Source: Acidobacteriota bacterium (GTDB lineage: Bacteria; Acidobacteriota; Blastocatellia; Chloracidobacteriales; Chloracidobacteriaceae). From it: a stretch of DNA of 64,000 nt. The translations under genes were made by a program, and so were the position numbers. Each line of letters starts with the position of its first letter. Position 1 is the first letter of the stretch. Shown one piece after another: positions 37,477-46,475 of this stretch. The DNA lies in the NCBI GenBank assembly GCA_016208495.1, contig JACQXX010000028.1:103634-167633 (forward strand), read 5' to 3'. The notes beneath the pieces were generated by a model that was not told the DNA's origin, did not search any database, and saw only the letters and a list, made by a program, of their open reading frames with translations.

Positions 37477-38169
37477 ATGCTGATTGGATTCTTCATCGGA
37501 TTGACGCTGGCGCTGACTGCTCGTGCAACCCGAACAGTGGACTGGTCAGGCGCCATCTCAGGTGGTCTCATCGCCTGGGCTTTGTTTATTGCCTACGGAT
37601 GGGGCGGAGTCGCTCAGTTAATGGCTTTTTTCGCGGTTGGGACAGCCTCTTCACGACTTGGATATCAACGAAAACACAAAATCGGTGTCGCCCAACAAAC
37701 TCGAACCTGGCGCAACGCCGGCGCGAATGCTGGAGTTGGTGGCATTCTGGCGCTGGTCGGATGCCTGACAACTGCCCATCTTGGGTGTGCATTGGGGATT
37801 GCGGCGAGCTTTGCCGCTGCCGCTTCTGACACGGTTTCTGGTGAAATCGGACGGGTGTATGGTCGCAACCCACGATTGATTACCACCTGGAAGCCCGTCG
37901 TGACTGGTGAAAACGGTGCCATTACGCTGGTTGGAACTTTGACTGGGGTTGTGTGTGCGGTGGGAATGGCTGCCCTGGCCTGGAAAATGGGCCTGCTTCC
38001 GTCACTGGTTGCGATGGGATTTGTCGCCGCAGCCGGAATGGCAGGCAATCTGATTGATAGTTTCCTCGGCGCAACGCTTGAACATCAGGGATTACTCGAT
38101 AACGAAGGTGTCAATTTCTGTTGTACCGCTTCGGCTGCGATTGTGGTTCAATGTTACTGGCTCATTTGA
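37477..38169 (+). CDS. DUF92-family integral membrane protein
   Basis: 230 residues with about six hydrophobic helices. The family hallmarks are DTVSGEIGRVYGRNPRLITTWKPV (split here by positions 125-150), GENGAITLVGTLTG and GNLIDSFLGATLEHQG. Plant relatives (VTE6) phosphorylate phytyl phosphate; the role of bacterial members, often near isoprenoid genes, is open. It has its own short upstream region filled by a repeat element. Confidence 0.85.
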   Translation: MLIGFFIGLTLALTARATRTVDWSGAISGGLIAWALFIAYGWGGVAQLMAFFAVGTASSRLGYQRKHKIGVAQQTRTWRNAGANAGVGGILALVGCLTTAHLGCALGIAASFAAAASDTVSGEIGRVYGRNPRLITTWKPVVTGENGAITLVGTLTGVVCAVGMAALAWKMGLLPSLVAMGFVAAAGMAGNLIDSFLGATLEHQGLLDNEGVNFCCTASAAIVVQCYWLI

Positions 38170-38529
38170 CCAGAGTGAAATAGTGAGTAGTGAAGTAGCG
38201 AAATAGCAAGCCGAGTGAAATCGTGAATAGCGAAATAGCCAGAACCACAAGATTTTAGGAGTTGACAGGCCAAAACTGGAAATCACTCCTTCACTCCTTC
38301 ACGACTTCGCTTTCATGGGCTATTCTGTAATTTACTGGAATAATCTCGCATTTTATAAGTGTTGTGAAAAGACAGTTTCCTTTTCTGAAGAGCCGCTGCA
38401 GGCATTACCTCCCGGCAGCGGTCATTTTTCAATCCCATTTGCGAACGACTTATTGATTGAAAAGATCTAATTTCATCAGGTCCACACCTCTCGCCGCTTA
38501 ACCCAATTTACGAACGAAGGAGCCCCGCC
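38170..38529. other. 360-base gap: GAAATAGC element, hairpin and leader
   Basis: 38175-38240 is an array of GAAATAGT/GAAGTAGC octamers and 38286-38315 a looser inverted arm (ACTCCTTCACTCCTTCACGA). Downstream lies the hairpin listed at 38393-38429 and then about 100 bases of leader ending in GAAGGAGCCCCGCC before the SLC13 start. No gene is seen. Confidence 0.65.
38393..38429 (+). terminator. Possible intrinsic terminator or leader hairpin
   Basis: CCGCTGC (38393-38399) pairs with GCAGCGG (38415-38421), with 15 bases of loop, and is followed by TCATTTTT. It could end the DUF92 transcript or attenuate the SLC13 gene 100 bases downstream. Confidence 0.4.
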
Positions 38530-40305
38530 ATGACTCCAGCGATTGCCATAGTTCTGGTTTTGTTGGTTCTGGCGGTTGTTTTATTTTCAACCGAGCGGAT
38601 TCCGATTGATATTGTCGCGATTGTCATCGTGGTGGTGTTGATTGTGACCAAAACGCTGACGGTTGATGATGCCTTTGCCGGGTTTGGGAACAATATTGTC
38701 ATTACCATTGCCGGGCTCTTTATTATCACGGGCGGGCTGGTCAAAACCGGGGTCGTTGATGCTGTGGGCCGTCATCTGCACCAGATGGCTGGAAATGATG
38801 TCAACCGATTAACGCTCTGGGTGATGGTACTGGCCGGAGCATCAGCCGCCGTACTAAAAAACACCACCACCACGGCCATGCTGTTGCCGGTTGTGCTTGG
38901 TGTGGCGGATCGAGCTCAGATTCAAGCATCTAAACTGTTGATGCCGCTTGCTTTCGGGGCGATTCTTGGCGGCACTTGCACTTTGATTGGAACCTCAACC
39001 AACCTGGCTGTCAGCGGGTTACTCCCGCGGTACGGGATGCAGCCGTTTTCAATGTTTGAACTGACACCGGTTGGAATTGCACTGGTGGGGTCTGGTCTGG
39101 TGTATATGGTTTCACTCGGTTCCAAATTGCTACCGGACCACAAATCACCAGCTTCTTTAGCTGAGGAATATCACATTCGTGAATATCTTTCTGAAGTGAT
39201 TGTGTTGCCCAATTCGCGTCTGGTTGGAAAAACCCTGGCGGATTCCAACCTGCGGGAACGGCTTGATCTCAATGTGGTTGGAGTTGTGCGCGACCACACG
39301 AAGGAAATTTCTCCCGAAGCCGATTTTCGAATTGCCAGTGGGGATTTGCTTCTGGTTCAGGGGCGGGTGGAGGACATCCTGCGGATCAAAAATGAAGTCG
39401 GGATTGAAATCAGAGCCGATTTCAAGTTGAGCGACAAGGACCTGAAGTCAGGAAAAATCGAGTTGTTTGAACTGATGTTGCTCGGTAGCTCAGACGTGGT
39501 GGGAAGTACCTTTAAAGCTTCGCAATTCCGTGACCGGTTTGGGTTGACCGTGCTGGCCATCAACCGTCACAGCACCATGGTTTTGTCCAAAATCAGCCGG
39601 CTGGTCTTACGGTTTGGAGATGTGCTGCTGGTTCAGGGGACCCGGGCCAATGTTGAACGCTTTGTATCCGAGGGAAACTTGTTGTTAAGTGATGTGACTG
39701 ACCGTTCCGTCCGCCACGGAAAACGTCGGTTTGCCATTGCCGCACTCGCCGTTTTTCTGGTTTGTTCCGTTACCCAAATTGTTCCGCTTTCAGTGGCAGT
39801 TTTAGTGAGTGTGTTGATTTTGGTTGCCACACGAGCGGTGCTGACCCAGGAAATGTATGAAATGATTGAATGGCGGTTACTGGTCTTAATTGCTGGAATG
39901 ATGAGTTTTGGGACAGCCATGGAAAAGACCGGAACTGATAAGTATCTGGCCGATTGGATTGTGCATCACGTCGGAGGCTTTGGCGGGAAAGCCGTCCTGG
40001 CTGGTTTTTTTCTGCTGACCGTGATTCTCACGCAACCGATGTCGAATCAAGCCGCCGCCCTGGTGGTGTTGCCCGTCGCGATCAAAACTGCTCAAACCCT
40101 TGGGCTCGATCCACGAACCTTTGCGATTACTATCACTTACGCAGCTTCGTGTTCATTTTTGACCCCGCTTGAACCAGCCTGTGTGCTGATTTATACCCCT
40201 GGCCGATACCGATTTTTTGACTTCATCAAAATTGGATCATTGTTGACGGTCATTATGTTTGTGGTGGTGATGTGGCTGGTGCCCTTTTTCTGGCCGCTCA
40301 ACTGA
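38530..40305 (+). CDS. SLC13-family permease with two TrkA-C (RCK-C) domains
   Basis: 591 residues. Two halves of a membrane transporter (residues 1-200 and 405-591) are split by two cytoplasmic regulatory TrkA-C domains (EVIVLPNSRLVGKTLADSNL, VVGSTFKASQFRDRFGLTVLAINR). Conserved SLC13 signatures are KNTTTTAMLLPV, LGGTCTLIGTSTNLAVSG and SCSFLTPLEPACVLIY. Such proteins carry di- or tricarboxylates, sulfate or silicate with sodium; the substrate cannot be read here. The TrkA-C pair suggests ligand-gated control. A strong site (GAAGGAG) lies upstream. It converges with mscS. Confidence 0.92.
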   Translation: MTPAIAIVLVLLVLAVVLFSTERIPIDIVAIVIVVVLIVTKTLTVDDAFAGFGNNIVITIAGLFIITGGLVKTGVVDAVGRHLHQMAGNDVNRLTLWVMVLAGASAAVLKNTTTTAMLLPVVLGVADRAQIQASKLLMPLAFGAILGGTCTLIGTSTNLAVSGLLPRYGMQPFSMFELTPVGIALVGSGLVYMVSLGSKLLPDHKSPASLAEEYHIREYLSEVIVLPNSRLVGKTLADSNLRERLDLNVVGVVRDHTKEISPEADFRIASGDLLLVQGRVEDILRIKNEVGIEIRADFKLSDKDLKSGKIELFELMLLGSSDVVGSTFKASQFRDRFGLTVLAINRHSTMVLSKISRLVLRFGDVLLVQGTRANVERFVSEGNLLLSDVTDRSVRHGKRRFAIAALAVFLVCSVTQIVPLSVAVLVSVLILVATRAVLTQEMYEMIEWRLLVLIAGMMSFGTAMEKTGTDKYLADWIVHHVGGFGGKAVLAGFFLLTVILTQPMSNQAAALVVLPVAIKTAQTLGLDPRTFAITITYAASCSFLTPLEPACVLIYTPGRYRFFDFIKIGSLLTVIMFVVVMWLVPFFWPLN

Positions 40306-40306
40306 A

Positions 40307-40626
40307 GAATGAAGAAAAGACATAGTGGTTAGTGGTTAGTGATGCCAGTGAAGGGTTGAAGTGTTTTTTGGTTTTCATCCCCGTTGGGATGAAGTACGGT
40401 GAGCCGGTGGTCAGCGTCGCTTTGGACGCGCCACCACCGGATGCGGGTCATCTCCAATCCAAATTTCCCTGCCCGGCCAGCCGCCGCCGTAGGCGGCTGG
40501 CTGGCCGGGCGGGGAAAAGGTGGGGAATGACCAGGGTTCCCAGGGCTCGAAGACTCGCCCTGGGCTACGAGCCGTCACCTACTTCGTAGGTTAAGAACCA
40601 ACCACTAACCACTAACCACTTTCTTC
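40307..40626. repeat. GTGGTTA heptamer element with nested palindromes, copy 2
   Basis: Single GTGGTTA arms at both ends (40324-40341 and 40600-40622) enclose palindromes: a GTGGTCAGCGTC...CGCCACCAC hairpin near 40409-40437 and the GC-rich GCCCGGCCAGCCGCC...GGCGGCTGGCTGGCCGGGC stem at 40471-40511. It shares the 16-mer GGCTCGTAGCCCAGGG (inverse strand) with the element at 46476-46610. An 85-codon frame here is an artefact of the repeats. Confidence 0.8.
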
Positions 40627-41509
40627 ATTTTTCACTGGCTTTCAACTCGACCGCGCCGCTTCGGATATGGATGTCACGTTGAGGGAAGGGGATCACGATG
40701 CCTTGCTCTTCAAACTTTCGCACCACGGAATAAAACAGTTCACTGCGCAGAACACCTGGATTGCCGATGTATTCGCTCGACCAGACCCGAAGGATATAGA
40801 TGATTCCATTCTCGCCAAATTCGTGAATCAACACATCCGACCGGCGATCTTTGAGTACGCCTGGATGTTCGGCGGCCACTTCCAGGAGCACCTTGCGGAC
40901 CGCCTCAGGCTTTACCTCATATGACACCGGCAGCTTAAAATTGAATCGGACCCGTTGATCCCGATAGCTCCAGTTGATGACCTGCGAGGAGATAAATTCC
41001 GAGTTGGGAATGATCATGGCGATGTTGTCGTTGGTGATTACCGTCGTGGCACGGGGCGAAATGGTCACCACGTCGCCTGTGACATTGCCGACTTCGATGC
41101 GGTCTCCAACCTTGATTGGCCGTTCAAACAAAATGATCAGGCCGCTGACGAAGTTATTGGTGATGTTTTGCAACCCGAGACCGATACCGATTCCCAGTGC
41201 GCCGGCAAGGGTCAGAATTGACGTCAGGTCAATTCCGGCGGTTTGCATAATCATCATCAGGCCAATGACGAGGGTGAAATAGCGGATAATTGATCCGAAG
41301 GCTTCGCGGACACCGATGTGAATGGATGGTCGAGCCAGGGCACGTTTGACAATCCAGCGTTTTAGCCAGTTTGAAAAGGTAACCAGCGCCAGAACCAGCA
41401 TGATCAAATACAAGAGCGTCCACGGCGTAACCGGAGTTTTTCCAAACTGAATGAGCGGAAAATTTAATATTTCACGGATTATCTCAGCCAGTTTGATCAA
41501 CGTTTCCAT
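40625..41509 (-). CDS. mscS: Small-conductance mechanosensitive channel, MscS family
   Basis: 294 residues, close to E. coli MscS. Three hydrophobic helices precede the pore segment (ILTLAGALGIGIGLGLQNITNNFVSG, the Gly/Ala-rich TM3), then the beta domain (ILFERPIKVGDRIEVGNVTGDV, ISPRATTVITNDNIAMIIPNSEF) and the C-terminal alpha-beta domain. It opens under membrane tension to release solutes during hypo-osmotic shock. The stop codon lies in the junction sequence of a GTGGTTA repeat. Confidence 0.93.
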   Translation of the reverse strand: METLIKLAEIIREILNFPLIQFGKTPVTPWTLLYLIMLVLALVTFSNWLKRWIVKRALARPSIHIGVREAFGSIIRYFTLVIGLMMIMQTAGIDLTSILTLAGALGIGIGLGLQNITNNFVSGLIILFERPIKVGDRIEVGNVTGDVVTISPRATTVITNDNIAMIIPNSEFISSQVINWSYRDQRVRFNFKLPVSYEVKPEAVRKVLLEVAAEHPGVLKDRRSDVLIHEFGENGIIYILRVWSSEYIGNPGVLRSELFYSVVRKFEEQGIVIPFPQRDIHIRSGAVELKASEK

Positions 41510-41648
41510 CGTGTCTCCTTTCGTTGAGATGAGTCAATCACCTGCGGTGGTTAGTAAATCCATATTCTACAATAGTTTGACTGTTAGCCTTCAGGATGAG
41601 ATGATTGAAAAACCAATCCACGAAAATTTAAGCGTTTTGGATTACAGC

Positions 41649-41676
41649 CAAACCCTGAACCCTGAACCCTAAACCC
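41649..41676. repeat. Short TGAACCC array before the MBL gene
   Basis: Three to four ACCCTGA units make a single arm of the GGGTTCA family, ending 8 bases upstream of the MBL-fold start codon, where a ribosome-binding site would be expected. Confidence 0.75.
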
Positions 41677-41683
41677 TATTCTT

Positions 41684-42550
41684 ATGACTGTTCAACTTGG
41701 TGAATTTCAACTTGATATTGTGTCGGATGGAACCTTCTATCTGGACGGTGGTGCGATGTTTGGCGTCGTGCCTCGTGTTGTTTGGGAGCGGGTGATGCCG
41801 CCTGATGACAAACACCGCATTCGGCTGGGAACAAATACCTTGCTGGTCCGAACGCCCCATGAAACGATCCTGATTGACACTGGAATTGGTGAAAAATGGT
41901 CGCCCAAACACCTGGAAATGTATGGGATCCACCATGAAACCACGGTCCCGAAATCGCTGGCAACCCTGGGACTTTCAGTCGAAGACATCACTCTGGTGAT
42001 TGATACCCATCTTCACTTTGACCACGCAGGTGGCAACACCTTTGTAGATGCGGATGGAACGCTCAAACCAACCTTTCCAAAGGCGCGCTATGTGGTGCAA
42101 CGCCAGGAATATTTGCACGCCTGTTCTCCCCACGAACGCGACCGGGCCAGCTATATGCCCGAAAACTGGGAACCGCTGGTGGCAACCGGACAGTTGGAAT
42201 TTTCAGATGGCGAACAAGAAATCTCCCCAGGTATTACGGTGGTCCCCATCCGTGGCCATAATGATTTCACTCAGTGTGTGCGAATCGAATCCGCCGGAAA
42301 AATCGCTTTTTACTGGGCCGATACCATTCCAACCACGGCCCACATTCCCTTTGCCTGGGTAATGGGGTATGACCTGTACCCGGTCGAACTCCTCGAACAC
42401 AAAAAGCGGCTCATTCCACAGGCTGCTCGTGAAGGCTGGCTCAATGTGTTTGAGCACGACCAGGATATGCCAATGGCGTATATTGTTGAGGAAAAAGGGA
42501 AATACCGTGCAAAAGCCCTCAATCCCGAAGTGTCAGTACCACCTGCGTAA
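41684..42550 (+). CDS. MBL-fold metallo-hydrolase
   Basis: 288 residues of the metallo-beta-lactamase fold. The metal-binding signature is THLHFDHAGGN near residue 110, followed by VPIRGHNDFTQC (His near 190) and FYWADTIPTTAHIP (Asp near 207). The N-terminus (GEFQLDIVSDGTFYLDGGAMFG) and the helix between are typical of the lactonase/quorum-quenching-like and uncharacterised branches of the family. The reaction cannot be fixed. The last residues SVPPA and the stop codon are encoded by a palindromic repeat, so the original C-terminus was probably altered by its insertion. Confidence 0.88.
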   Translation: MTVQLGEFQLDIVSDGTFYLDGGAMFGVVPRVVWERVMPPDDKHRIRLGTNTLLVRTPHETILIDTGIGEKWSPKHLEMYGIHHETTVPKSLATLGLSVEDITLVIDTHLHFDHAGGNTFVDADGTLKPTFPKARYVVQRQEYLHACSPHERDRASYMPENWEPLVATGQLEFSDGEQEISPGITVVPIRGHNDFTQCVRIESAGKIAFYWADTIPTTAHIPFAWVMGYDLYPVELLEHKKRLIPQAAREGWLNVFEHDQDMPMAYIVEEKGKYRAKALNPEVSVPPA

Positions 42551-42587
42551 GTAGGTGGGCCCACCCGCTCACGCAGGTGGTACTGAC
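42532..42587. repeat. GTCAGTACCACCTGCGT palindrome, copy 1
   Basis: The 56-base palindrome has 17-base perfect arms (GTCAGTACCACCTGCGT and its inverse) and a second inner palindrome (GGTGGGCCCACC). It overlaps the end of the MBL gene and stops 3 bases before the stop of the convergent kinase gene, so it could act as a bidirectional terminator. Copies: 58568-58636 (full) and 46331-46359 (half). Confidence 0.92.
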
Positions 42588-42589
42588 AG

Positions 42590-44359
42590 TCACTGGATGC
42601 AGGCGGCAACGCGAAGACCCAAATACGCGAGTTTGCTTCCAGGAGAAAGACTGCCGCGATTGGCTGACCGGCAATTGGCGGCCAGGCTAAACCAGCTTCC
42701 ACCTCGATTGACCCGTCCTGATCCCCGGGCTGGTCCTTTTGGATCAATCACCGGGTCAATCGTGTACCGGCTAAACCAGTCAGAGCACCATTCCCAGACG
42801 TTTCCGTGCATGTCATAGAGTCCAAAGTTGTTGGCCATTCCCAGGTTTCCGACTGGAACTGTTTCTCCGCGTGCTTTGCCTTTTGAACTCATCAAAACGG
42901 ATGATCCACTGCCGTTGAAATTAGCGACTTCGGTGGTGATGCTTTCGCCACAGCTAAACGGCGTGGTGGTTCCAGCCCGGCAGGCATATTCCCACTCGGC
43001 TTCGGTTGGCAGTCGGTAGGCTTTACCGGTGCTGTGCGATAGCCGTTGACAGAATTCAACCGCGTCATCCCAGGAAACTTGTTCGACAGGGCGGTTGGGG
43101 TCTTTAAAGTAGGCTGGGTCTGGGTTTAAATGCCGGACCTGTTTGGGAAGCCCGGCCACCACGCGCCATTGTTCCTGGGTAATCTGGAATTTGCCCAGAA
43201 AGAAAGGTGACAGGGTAACTTGATGTTGCGGGCCTTCGTCCGAACTGCGTCCAGGCTCATTTTTGGGAGACCCCATCAGAAACGTTCCACCCGGAACATA
43301 GATCATTTCCAGGGCAATATCGCCCGGCAGGGTCTCGGTGAAGTACCGTGCGCGCCCACGCCGCTGACTGGTTGGCTGGCCACGGTCAATCAGCATGGTT
43401 TCGAATTCGTGGATGCTGAGCACCTGACCATAGAGCACGGTGCCGCAGTTCTCGATGGCCTCAGAGAATTCCTGGGCCAGTTGCGCGGCTGATTGCTGAC
43501 GGTGTTCGCGCTTTTTTTCGAGCGCCTGGAGCACGACATTTTCAACGGCTTGAGGAATATCGGAATTGATGCTCCGCAACGGTGTCGGCTTTTCATTGAT
43601 GTGTTTGAGCAGGGTGAGCGCCGGCATCGAAGCCCGAAATGGCACCTGACGGGTCAGCATTTCATACAAGATCACCCCTAAACTGTAGACATCCGAACGG
43701 GCATCGAGGATTTCATCACAGGCTTGTTCGGGTGAAACATACTCTGGAGTCCCCACCACCGCGCCATCCGCCGTCAATGATTGCGTTTCGTGAGCGACCA
43801 GTTTGGCAATTCCAAAATCAAGGACTTTGATTCGTTCCAGTCCATCATCCGTGGGCGTTAGAAAAATATTGGCTGGTTTCAAATCACGATGCAAAATCCC
43901 CCGGCTGTGGGCGGCATGAACGGCGGTACAGGTTTGATTCAGAATATGGGCGATCTCGTTATAGGTCATTCGGCCCTGTTGCTGCATTTTTTGTCGCAAG
44001 TCGAGCCCTTCAAGCAGTTCCATGACAAAGTAGGTAATGCCGTTTTCTTCGTCTAAATCAAAGACCTGAATGATGTTGTCGTGTTGGAGTTCCGCCGTGT
44101 AGCGTGCCTCGCGCAGAAACCGTTTTCGGGAAATATCGCTAAACAGCAGGCGCGGTGAAAGGACCTTAATCGCAACGGTTTTGTCCAGTGCCAGGTGTGT
44201 CGCCCGATACACCGTCCCCATCCCGCCTTCGTTGAGCAGGTTTTCGAGGCGATATTTGCCATTGAGCACGAGATTGGTAACCAGCGCACCGTCACTGGGA
44301 CAGAAGATGACTTCTTCCGTAGCGCCCCACTCACGGTGGCATTTAGGACATTTCCGCAT
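42590..44359 (-). CDS. Ser/Thr protein kinase fused to an FGE/SUMF1-type domain, soluble
   Basis: 589 residues from the ATG at 44359; a longer open frame to 44470 is only the GAAATAGT repeat translated. The first 25 residues form a zinc ribbon (CPKCHREW...FCPSDGALV). The kinase is intact: NEGGMGTVYRA, VAIKVL, HRDLKPANIF, DFGIAKLV. No transmembrane helix separates it from the C-terminal FGE-type domain (MIYVPGGTFLMGSP, YRLPTEAEWEYACRAGTTTPF, YDMHGNVWEWCSDWF, RGGSW, LGLRVA), which is more canonical than in the gene at 16510-18291. The whole protein should be cytoplasmic. It presumably signals through a ligand bound to the FGE module. Confidence 0.93.
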   Translation of the reverse strand: MRKCPKCHREWGATEEVIFCPSDGALVTNLVLNGKYRLENLLNEGGMGTVYRATHLALDKTVAIKVLSPRLLFSDISRKRFLREARYTAELQHDNIIQVFDLDEENGITYFVMELLEGLDLRQKMQQQGRMTYNEIAHILNQTCTAVHAAHSRGILHRDLKPANIFLTPTDDGLERIKVLDFGIAKLVAHETQSLTADGAVVGTPEYVSPEQACDEILDARSDVYSLGVILYEMLTRQVPFRASMPALTLLKHINEKPTPLRSINSDIPQAVENVVLQALEKKREHRQQSAAQLAQEFSEAIENCGTVLYGQVLSIHEFETMLIDRGQPTSQRRGRARYFTETLPGDIALEMIYVPGGTFLMGSPKNEPGRSSDEGPQHQVTLSPFFLGKFQITQEQWRVVAGLPKQVRHLNPDPAYFKDPNRPVEQVSWDDAVEFCQRLSHSTGKAYRLPTEAEWEYACRAGTTTPFSCGESITTEVANFNGSGSSVLMSSKGKARGETVPVGNLGMANNFGLYDMHGNVWEWCSDWFSRYTIDPVIDPKGPARGSGRVNRGGSWFSLAANCRSANRGSLSPGSKLAYLGLRVAACIQ

Positions 44360-44367
44360 AAGGTATT

Positions 44368-44465
44368 GAGCGAAGTAGCTGACTGAGCGAAATAGCGAGG
44401 TAGCGAAATAGTGAAGTAGCGAAATAGTGAAGTAGCGAAATAGTGAAGTAGCGAAGTAGCAAGTC
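44368..44465. repeat. GAAATAGT octamer array upstream of the kinase-FGE gene
   Basis: About ten units of GAAGTAGC/GAAATAGT run in one direction immediately upstream of the kinase start, leaving only 8 bases between array and ATG. Related units occur at 13500-13525 and 38175-38240. Confidence 0.85.
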
Positions 44466-44590
44466 GTCAATCCATCTGATTGAGCACTGGATTTATTGAA
44501 GGAGCATACCCTGTAGTCAACCTTGAAAAATAAATTCTGTCAACCCGGAATTATCACTTTGTAGTATTTCGTATCTGGTGACCGGCTTCG

Positions 44591-44620
44591 AAAACCCTGA
44601 ACCCCGAACCCTGAACCCTA
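44591..44620. repeat. Short TGAACCC array abutting the maoC stop
   Basis: Three to four CCCTGAA/CCCCGAA units end at the base adjacent to the stop codon of the MaoC-type gene, another single arm of the GGGTTCA family. Confidence 0.8.
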
Positions 44621-45100
44621 TCATTCATAGTACCTCACCACCCATTCGGCCACGCAGGACGGTTTTTCATTTCCCTGACAGGTGATGGTGAATTTCCAAA
44701 CCGCCTGAATGCCACCCGTGACGTCTTCGACTGACAGGAGCCGAACCTGAGCCTGAAGGTTGCTTCCGGTTGGGACAATGGCCGGAAACCGGACGGAATT
44801 GAGCCCATAATTGAGCCCAAGCCGAACATTTTTGACTTCTACTGCCTGCAAAAGAAAATGGTTGAGCAGCGAAAGGGTCAAAAAACCGTGGGCAATGGTT
44901 CCGCCGTGGGGTGATTCGCGGCGGGCACGCTCCACGTCAGTATGAATCCACTGACGATCTTCGGTAATAGTAGCAAACTGGTCAACCCTGGTTTGATCAA
45001 TGTGATAAGAGTCGGCAAGGGCAATATCCTGGCCGATATACTTTTTCAATTCGTGGATGTTTTCGACGACAAGTAATTGATTTGATTGAGGTTCTTCCAT
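44621..45100 (-). CDS. MaoC-family (R)-hydratase-like protein
   Basis: 159 residues with the hot-dog fold. The hydratase motif is present: IDQTRVDQFATITEDRQWIHTD, then GGTIAHGFLTLSLL, which carries the catalytic Asp/His pair typical of (R)-specific enoyl-CoA hydratases. The product may feed fatty-acid or polyhydroxyalkanoate metabolism; the substrate is not evident. It stands alone between a repeat and the zinc-finger membrane protein. Confidence 0.88.
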   Translation of the reverse strand: MEEPQSNQLLVVENIHELKKYIGQDIALADSYHIDQTRVDQFATITEDRQWIHTDVERARRESPHGGTIAHGFLTLSLLNHFLLQAVEVKNVRLGLNYGLNSVRFPAIVPTGSNLQAQVRLLSVEDVTGGIQAVWKFTITCQGNEKPSCVAEWVVRYYE

Positions 45101-45159
45101 AGTTATTAAGTTGCGGGATTGTTTCAGGGTAAAATTTTGCTCGAAATGCGGCTGTTTTT

Positions 45160-45196
45160 CTGACGACTCGCGACTCGCGACTCACTACTCGCTCTT
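45160..45196. repeat. GAGTCGC heptamer array at the 3' end of the membrane-protein gene
   Basis: Units GAGTCGC/GAGTAGT on the minus strand follow the last codons and provide the TAG stop of the gene at 45185-46318. Confidence 0.7.
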
Positions 45197-46318
45197 ATTG
45201 GTGGTCTGCTTAAAAAAGTCTGGTTCCGGCTCCTGGTAGTAAAGATCGAGCGTTTCCCATCCTTTGTGGACGGCGACTCCAAAGGCACATGACGCCACCA
45301 GTGAGGCATAGGTCAGTAAAGCCGACATCAGAATGATACCTCCCGGAAGGCTGTGAATGATCAGGCCAATGACAACCAGGGCTACAAACTCAAGCACCAT
45401 CAGGCCAAAAGGAGGCAAAATCCAGGACTTGAGACTTGCCCAGGCGCCCATCAGGACAAAGGGATTGACCATTGCAAGTGGATCACGTTTGGCGGCGCCA
45501 ATGACTTTGAGTAGTGGGTAGATAGTTGCGGTCCACAACACCAGGAACCCGGTTCCAAGGTGATGCCAGATGGATGGTGGCGGAAGTTTTCGAGCATCTG
45601 CATCCACAATCACTGCCGCCATTGACTGAAAAAGTGGGATTGACGTGTGAATGATGAGTGGCAGCACCCCAAGTGCCGCAGCAACGAGCCAGAGCGTAAA
45701 TCCTTGAAAAAACTGACTCGAATCAGTTGTTTTTGAGTAATCCCTGGTTTCACGACCGTCTGACCGGTGCAACATCAGGTTATAGCTGAGACATTCAGCG
45801 ATACAAAATCCGATCAAATACCCAAGAATCCCAAAGTTTTGAAGCGATCCGATCAAAAGGTACTGAAACGCCGGGCTATCGGGATCATAGGTTGATGTCC
45901 CGGCGGTCATTCCAAGCAGAACGGCAATCCAGGTGATGCTCGCTGCCACCGGATGGCGAAGCGGGTATGAAAACGCCCGGATCAATTCTTCAGAAAAAGA
46001 CCGTTCGACGGGTTGTTCAGCCGCTTGTTGCCAGGCCGCATAATAGTCACTGGCCTTGACGGCAAATACATCGCAATCAGGGCATACGGCAACATTTTGT
46101 GAGCGGACCACACACTCCTTACACCGCCAGGTCAGGCAAGAAGGGCAGTAGTATTGTCCTTCCAGGTGGGGATGGCGAAAGCAGATTCCTTCAGGGGCAG
46201 AGGTTGGCTCAGGTTGTTGCGACTGAGGTGTTGGGCCAGGTGGAATGGCTGACTGAGGGGAGATCACGGTTGAAAACCGGTTCATCGAGTCATCATTGGG
46301 GGAATGTTGCTCAACCAT
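45185..46318 (-). CDS. Zinc-finger membrane protein of Yip1-like topology
   Basis: 377 residues. A Pro/Gln-rich N-terminus leads to a B-box-like zinc finger (CFRHPHLEGQYYCPSCLTWRCKECVV...VCPDCDVF, eight Cys and His ligands spread over residues 48-82). The rest has five to six hydrophobic helices (ASITWIAVLLGMTAG, FGILGYLIGFCIAECLSY, FVLWLVAA-like, LLKVIGAAK, ALVVIGLIIHSLPGGIILM), similar in layout to Yip1/DUF4013 proteins. Function is unknown; such proteins are common in Acidobacteria and relatives. The stop comes from a repeat. Confidence 0.65.
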   Translation of the reverse strand: MVEQHSPNDDSMNRFSTVISPQSAIPPGPTPQSQQPEPTSAPEGICFRHPHLEGQYYCPSCLTWRCKECVVRSQNVAVCPDCDVFAVKASDYYAAWQQAAEQPVERSFSEELIRAFSYPLRHPVAASITWIAVLLGMTAGTSTYDPDSPAFQYLLIGSLQNFGILGYLIGFCIAECLSYNLMLHRSDGRETRDYSKTTDSSQFFQGFTLWLVAAALGVLPLIIHTSIPLFQSMAAVIVDADARKLPPPSIWHHLGTGFLVLWTATIYPLLKVIGAAKRDPLAMVNPFVLMGAWASLKSWILPPFGLMVLEFVALVVIGLIIHSLPGGIILMSALLTYASLVASCAFGVAVHKGWETLDLYYQEPEPDFFKQTTNKSE

Positions 46319-46330
46319 AATTGAACCCCG

Positions 46331-46359
46331 GTCAGTACCACCTGCGTGAGCGGGTGGGT
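46331..46359. repeat. GTCAGTACCACCTGCGT palindrome, half copy
   Basis: The left arm and inner stretch (GTCAGTACCACCTGCGTGAG, then CGGGTGGG) are present, but the right arm is missing. It lies upstream of the zinc-finger membrane gene. Confidence 0.8.
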
Positions 46360-46475
46360 TGCCGCGTGAAATTCTCTCGTCTAAAGACGCTGTGTTGTCC
46401 CTTTGTCTGAAGAGCTGTAGTGATTCATGATTCGCTCCTGGCTTCTGACTTTTCTTCGAAAGTATTGATTCCTAA

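Noticed and set aside
40332..40589. 85-codon frame between SLC13 and MscS
   Set aside because: It translates repeat palindromes (an Arg-run and Pro-run), so it is an artefact.
44360..44470. Upstream extension of the kinase-FGE gene
   Set aside because: The extra 37 residues are the translated GAAATAGT array; the zinc ribbon starting MRKCPKC marks the true start.
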